Of a DNA stretch of 58,166 bases, positions 58,160 to 58,166 are shown piece by piece; the first letter of the stretch is position 1, and each line of letters starts with the position of its first letter. The notes under the pieces are model-generated. The model ran no database searches, had not been told where the DNA came from, and saw nothing but the letters and a program-made list of their open reading frames with translations. The DNA comes from Gallibacter intestinalis (GTDB lineage: Bacteria; Bacillota; Clostridia; Peptostreptococcales; Anaerovoracaceae), in the NCBI RefSeq assembly GCF_014982745.1, contig NZ_JADCKA010000010.1, positions 1 through 58,166 of the forward strand. The letters are read 5' to 3'. A program made the position numbers and the translations under genes.

Positions 58160-58166
58160 ATACTGC

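Overview
The window reads as a chromosomal segment of a low-to-mid GC anaerobic Gram-positive bacterium of the class Clostridia. I infer this from strong AAGGAGG-type ribosome binding sites, a T-box leader, a fluoride riboswitch, a flavodiiron protein, 3-hydroxybutyryl-CoA dehydrogenase, GTP-dependent PEP carboxykinase, an ECF-type vitamin transporter subunit, a sortase-like cell-wall signal, and DUF134/NifX and DUF1848 proteins. An Anaerovoracaceae-like or Eubacterium-like gut or oral anaerobe would fit, but no rRNA gene is present to confirm this.

Layout. 1-3484: the right end of one IS1249-type (IS256-family) element, a metallo-beta-lactamase-fold gene and hbd, then a complete second IS copy with a perfect 8-bp target duplication, inserted in the terminator between hbd and fprA. 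3509-10370: fprA, an ECF S component, then rho-prmC-rpmE and phoH plus an HD hydrolase. 10400-14590: an NSS amino-acid transporter behind a T-box leader whose specifier reads Trp, a small XRE regulator, and a purine permease-phosphoribosyltransferase pair. 14600-19780: prfA-sua5-rpiB-upp-pckG, a translation and central-metabolism block. 19940-25010: a secreted M28 peptidase, a NifX/DUF134 pair with palindromic operators, rplM-rpsI behind a structured leader, and the decayed remains of an AbiE toxin-antitoxin system. 25187-31920: ilvD, a DUF1848 gene, an unusual 802-codon reading frame joining an MFS transporter to a choloylglycine-hydrolase-type Ntn amidase, and a fluoride-riboswitch-controlled crcB operon that also carries a CcdA/DsbD-like protein.

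31943-39030: a phosphohexomutase, an alanine/glycine symporter, a polar amino-acid ABC transporter preceded by a 15-codon Cys/His/Arg leader peptide, a small membrane protein and an MmcQ/YjbR protein. 39264-46626: a long co-directional cluster glnS-yhbY-truA-comEB-lipoprotein-asnB-ATP-grasp ligase, preceded by three regularly spaced 18-bp repeats. The asnB/ATP-grasp pair recalls the D-Asp/D-Asn peptidoglycan bridge genes of lactic acid bacteria. 46874-57251: PhzF, a CofE-like ligase, a guanidinium-type SMR exporter, the metY-metA sulfhydrylation pair, a CtpA protease, a PPC-domain protein, thrC, a MATE pump and a GNAT acetyltransferase. 57333-58166: tRNA-Ser(GGA) whose 3' end and terminator are tandemly duplicated, followed by a truncated RhuM-like gene, which looks like the scar of a mobile-element hotspot.

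Most of the window is ordinary core genome. The observations most worth following are the MFS-amidase fusion with an embedded second start site, the leader peptide of the ABC operon, the Trp T-box on the transporter, the rplM leader with competing hairpins, the phased repeats before glnS, and the asnB/ATP-grasp pair. I did not find a clearly new multi-gene defence or biosynthetic system.
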